Source: Gammaproteobacteria bacterium
GTDB taxonomy: Bacteria; Pseudomonadota; Gammaproteobacteria; Steroidobacterales; Steroidobacteraceae
Direction: 5' to 3'
Length of the DNA: 7,106 bases
Assembly: GCA_030040235.1 (NCBI GenBank)
Contig: JASHUC010000035.1
Coordinates: forward strand, 1-7,106
The notes under the pieces are model-generated. The model ran no database searches. It saw nothing but the letters and a program-made list of their open reading frames with translations, and had not been told where the DNA came from. Made by a program: the position numbers and the translations under genes. Positions 5,400 through 7,106 of the stretch are shown in pieces. Every line of letters starts with the position of its first letter. Position 1 is the stretch's first letter.

Positions 5400-7106
5400 T
5401 CAGTGCTCGATCGGCGCCGCCGGGGGCACCCCCTCCAACCGATCGATCTTCCTGAAGCCTCGCGGCAGCATGACGCCACGTTGCGCGCGCTCGCCGCGGT
5501 AGCTGGCGAGGTCCTTGAAGCTGATTTCCTTTTTCTCCTGTCCCGCCCACAGGAGCAGCGTGCCGCCCGGCGCAACGACTGCGAGCCCCGTGAGAAACTC
5601 CTGGCGCTGAGCGGCTCGCTTGGCGGGAATGTCATAAAGCTTCAGCCCCTTGCCGCGCGGCATCTCGGGAGCCTGCGAAACCTCGAAGGCGAGCATCTTG
5701 CCCTCGCTCCCCGCAACGGCCACCCACGAGTCCGGGGACGGCACCCAGGCGGGCGGCAGAACCCGCGCGCCCTGAGGCACGCTGAGCACCGTCTTGCCGG
5801 CTCGCCGGTCCGTCGCGAGCTCCTTGAGCCGCACCGTGAAGCCATAACCGGCATCGGTGGCGAGCAGCCACAGATCCTCCGGCTCCCCGAGCATGCAGCC
5901 GGCGAAGCGCGCCCCGTCGGGCGGGTTGAGCCGGCTCGCGAGCGGCTCGCCGAGCCCGCGCGCCGAGGGCAGCGAGTGCGCCGGCATGCTGTAGGTGCGC
6001 CCGGTGCTGTCGATGAACACCGCGGCCTGCAGACTGCGGCCGCGCGCGGCCGCCTGGAATGCATCGCCGGACTTGTACGAGAGCGAGCGCGCATCGATGT
6101 CGTGGCCCTTGGCCGAGCGCACCCAGCCCCCGGTCGATAGCACGACGGTGACGGGCTCGTTGGGGATGAGGGCGGTCTCGGCGATCGCCTCGGCAGCCTC
6201 GCGCTCGATGATCTGGGTCCGGCGGGCGTCACCGTAGCGCTCGGCATCCTCCTGAATCTCGCTCGCGACTCTCTTTCGGAGGCGCGCCTTGCTCTTCAGG
6301 AGCGCCTCGAGCTCGCCCCGCTCGCTCTCGAGCGCTTTGCGCTCCTCGCGAATCCTCATCTCCTCGAGCCGCGCGAGATGGCGCAGGCGTGTGTTGAGGA
6401 TCTCCTCCGCCTGCTCATCGGAGAGCTTGAAGCGCGTGATGAGCACCGGCTTCGGCTCGTCCTCGCGGCGAATGATCCGGATCACCTCGTCGAGGTTCAG
6501 GTACGCCACCATCAGCCCATCGAGGATGTGCAGCCGCTTCCCGACCTTCTCGAGCCGGTGCTGCAGGCGGCGCGTGACGGTTGCGGTGCGGAACTCGAGC
6601 CATTCGCTCAGGATGGCCTTCAGCCCCATCACGCGCGGCCGCCCGTCGATGCCGATCACGTTGAGATTGACGCGGTAGTTGCGCTCGAGGTCGGTCGTTG
6701 CGAACAGGTGGTTCATCACCTCGACCATGTCCACCCGGTTCGACCGAGGCACGATCACCAGGCGAGTGGGATGCTCGTGATCGGACTCATCGCGCAGGTC
6801 CTCGATCATCGGCAGCTTCTTCGCCCGCATCTGCTCGGCAATCTGCTCCTGGACCCGAGTTCCGGAGACCTGGTAGGGAAACGCGGTGATCACGACGTTA
6901 TCGTCCTCGATCTCGTAAGTGGCACGCGCCCGGAAGCTCCCTACACCCTTCTCGTAGAACTCCTTGAGGTCGGCGCGTGCGGAAACGATCTCGGCGCCGG
7001 TCGGCAGATCCGGGCCCTTCACGTGCCTCATGAGCGCCGCGGTCGTTGCCTCCGGCTCCTCGAGCAGATGGATGCACGCCGCGGCGACCTCGCGCAGGTT
7101 GTGCGG
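5400..7106 (-). CDS. parC: DNA topoisomerase IV subunit A (ParC), N-terminus outside the window
   Basis: The frame is open from the right edge to a TGA at 5400-5402, giving the last 568 residues. ParC, as a dimer with ParE, passes one DNA duplex through another and unlinks daughter chromosomes. The fragment begins with [10 protein letters not shown], which aligns with the breakage-reunion domain of E. coli ParC near residue 183, so about 180 residues including the active-site Tyr and the quinolone-resistance region are missing. Near-identical landmarks include [20 protein letters not shown] (103-122), [10 protein letters not shown] (132-141), the coiled-coil [12 protein letters not shown] (184-195) and [10 protein letters not shown] (329-338). 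A degenerate GyrA-box-like RGLGEPL lies at about 383-389 in the C-terminal pinwheel. That loop resembles E. coli ParC (RGQGEPL) rather than the canonical GyrA box, which separates it from GyrA. The ATG at 7029-7031 is internal, not the start. It reads toward the hopanoid genes, 267 bp upstream of them. Confidence 0.97.
   Translation of the reverse strand, partial: PHNLREVAAACIHLLEEPEATTAALMRHVKGPDLPTGAEIVSARADLKEFYEKGVGSFRARATYEIEDDNVVITAFPYQVSGTRVQEQIAEQMRAKKLPMIEDLRDESDHEHPTRLVIVPRSNRVDMVEVMNHLFATTDLERNYRVNLNVIGIDGRPRVMGLKAILSEWLEFRTATVTRRLQHRLEKVGKRLHILDGLMVAYLNLDEVIRIIRREDEPKPVLITRFKLSDEQAEEILNTRLRHLARLEEMRIREERKALESERGELEALLKSKARLRKRVASEIQEDAERYGDARRTQIIEREAAEAIAETALIPNEPVTVVLSTGGWVRSAKGHDIDARSLSYKSGDAFQAAARGRSLQAAVFIDSTGRTYSMPAHSLPSARGLGEPLASRLNPPDGARFAGCMLGEPEDLWLLATDAGYGFTVRLKELATDRRAGKTVLSVPQGARVLPPAWVPSPDSWVAVAGSEGKMLAFEVSQAPEMPRGKGLKLYDIPAKRAAQRQEFLTGLAVVAPGGTLLLWAGQEKKEISFKDLASYRGERAQRGVMLPRGFRKIDRLEGVPPAAPIEH

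Noticed and set aside
5400..7106. GyrA instead of ParC
   Set aside because: The sequence tracks E. coli ParC through the core and tail ([38 protein letters not shown]). It has a degenerate RGLGEPL loop rather than the canonical GyrA box.

Overview
The window is a G+C-rich chromosomal segment, roughly two thirds G+C by eye, from a bacterium that makes hopanoids. It is almost entirely coding, and all but one of its genes read on the minus strand. The ParC protein reads very close to the E. coli protein through its breakage-reunion core and C-terminal domain, which points to Gammaproteobacteria. I cannot name the genus. No tRNA, rRNA, CRISPR array, insertion sequence or prophage gene is visible, and base use looks even throughout, so this is core metabolism rather than an accessory island.

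Layout in the direction of transcription, from high to low coordinates. (1) The last 568 residues of parC (topoisomerase IV subunit A) run in from the right edge. (2) A 267-bp non-coding gap follows, with a short tandem repeat inside a potential hairpin, a small palindrome, and presumably the hopanoid promoter. (3) A four-gene hopanoid block fills most of the rest: a 393-residue squalene synthase-like gene, shc (squalene-hopene cyclase), hpnG (hopanoid-associated nucleoside phosphorylase) and hpnA (hopanoid-associated NAD-dependent epimerase-like protein). The first and last gene pairs overlap by 4 bases (GTGA and ATGA). The shc-hpnG junction has a 52-bp gap with a palindrome beside the ribosome binding site. 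(4) At the left edge, the 3' end of an unrecognised plus-strand gene converges on hpnA with only 6 bp between the stop codons.

The inferred pathway is: farnesyl diphosphate to squalene (squalene synthase), squalene to hopene or diplopterol (Shc), then, after HpnH encoded elsewhere makes adenosylhopane, removal of adenine by HpnG towards ribosylhopane and bacteriohopanetetrol. HpnA is a genomic partner whose reaction is not settled. The main point of interest is that the block carries a long, eukaryote-type squalene synthase in place of the usual three-gene hpnC-hpnD-hpnE set. I found no wholly new system; the remaining leads are small regulatory-looking structures and the unidentified protein at the left edge.
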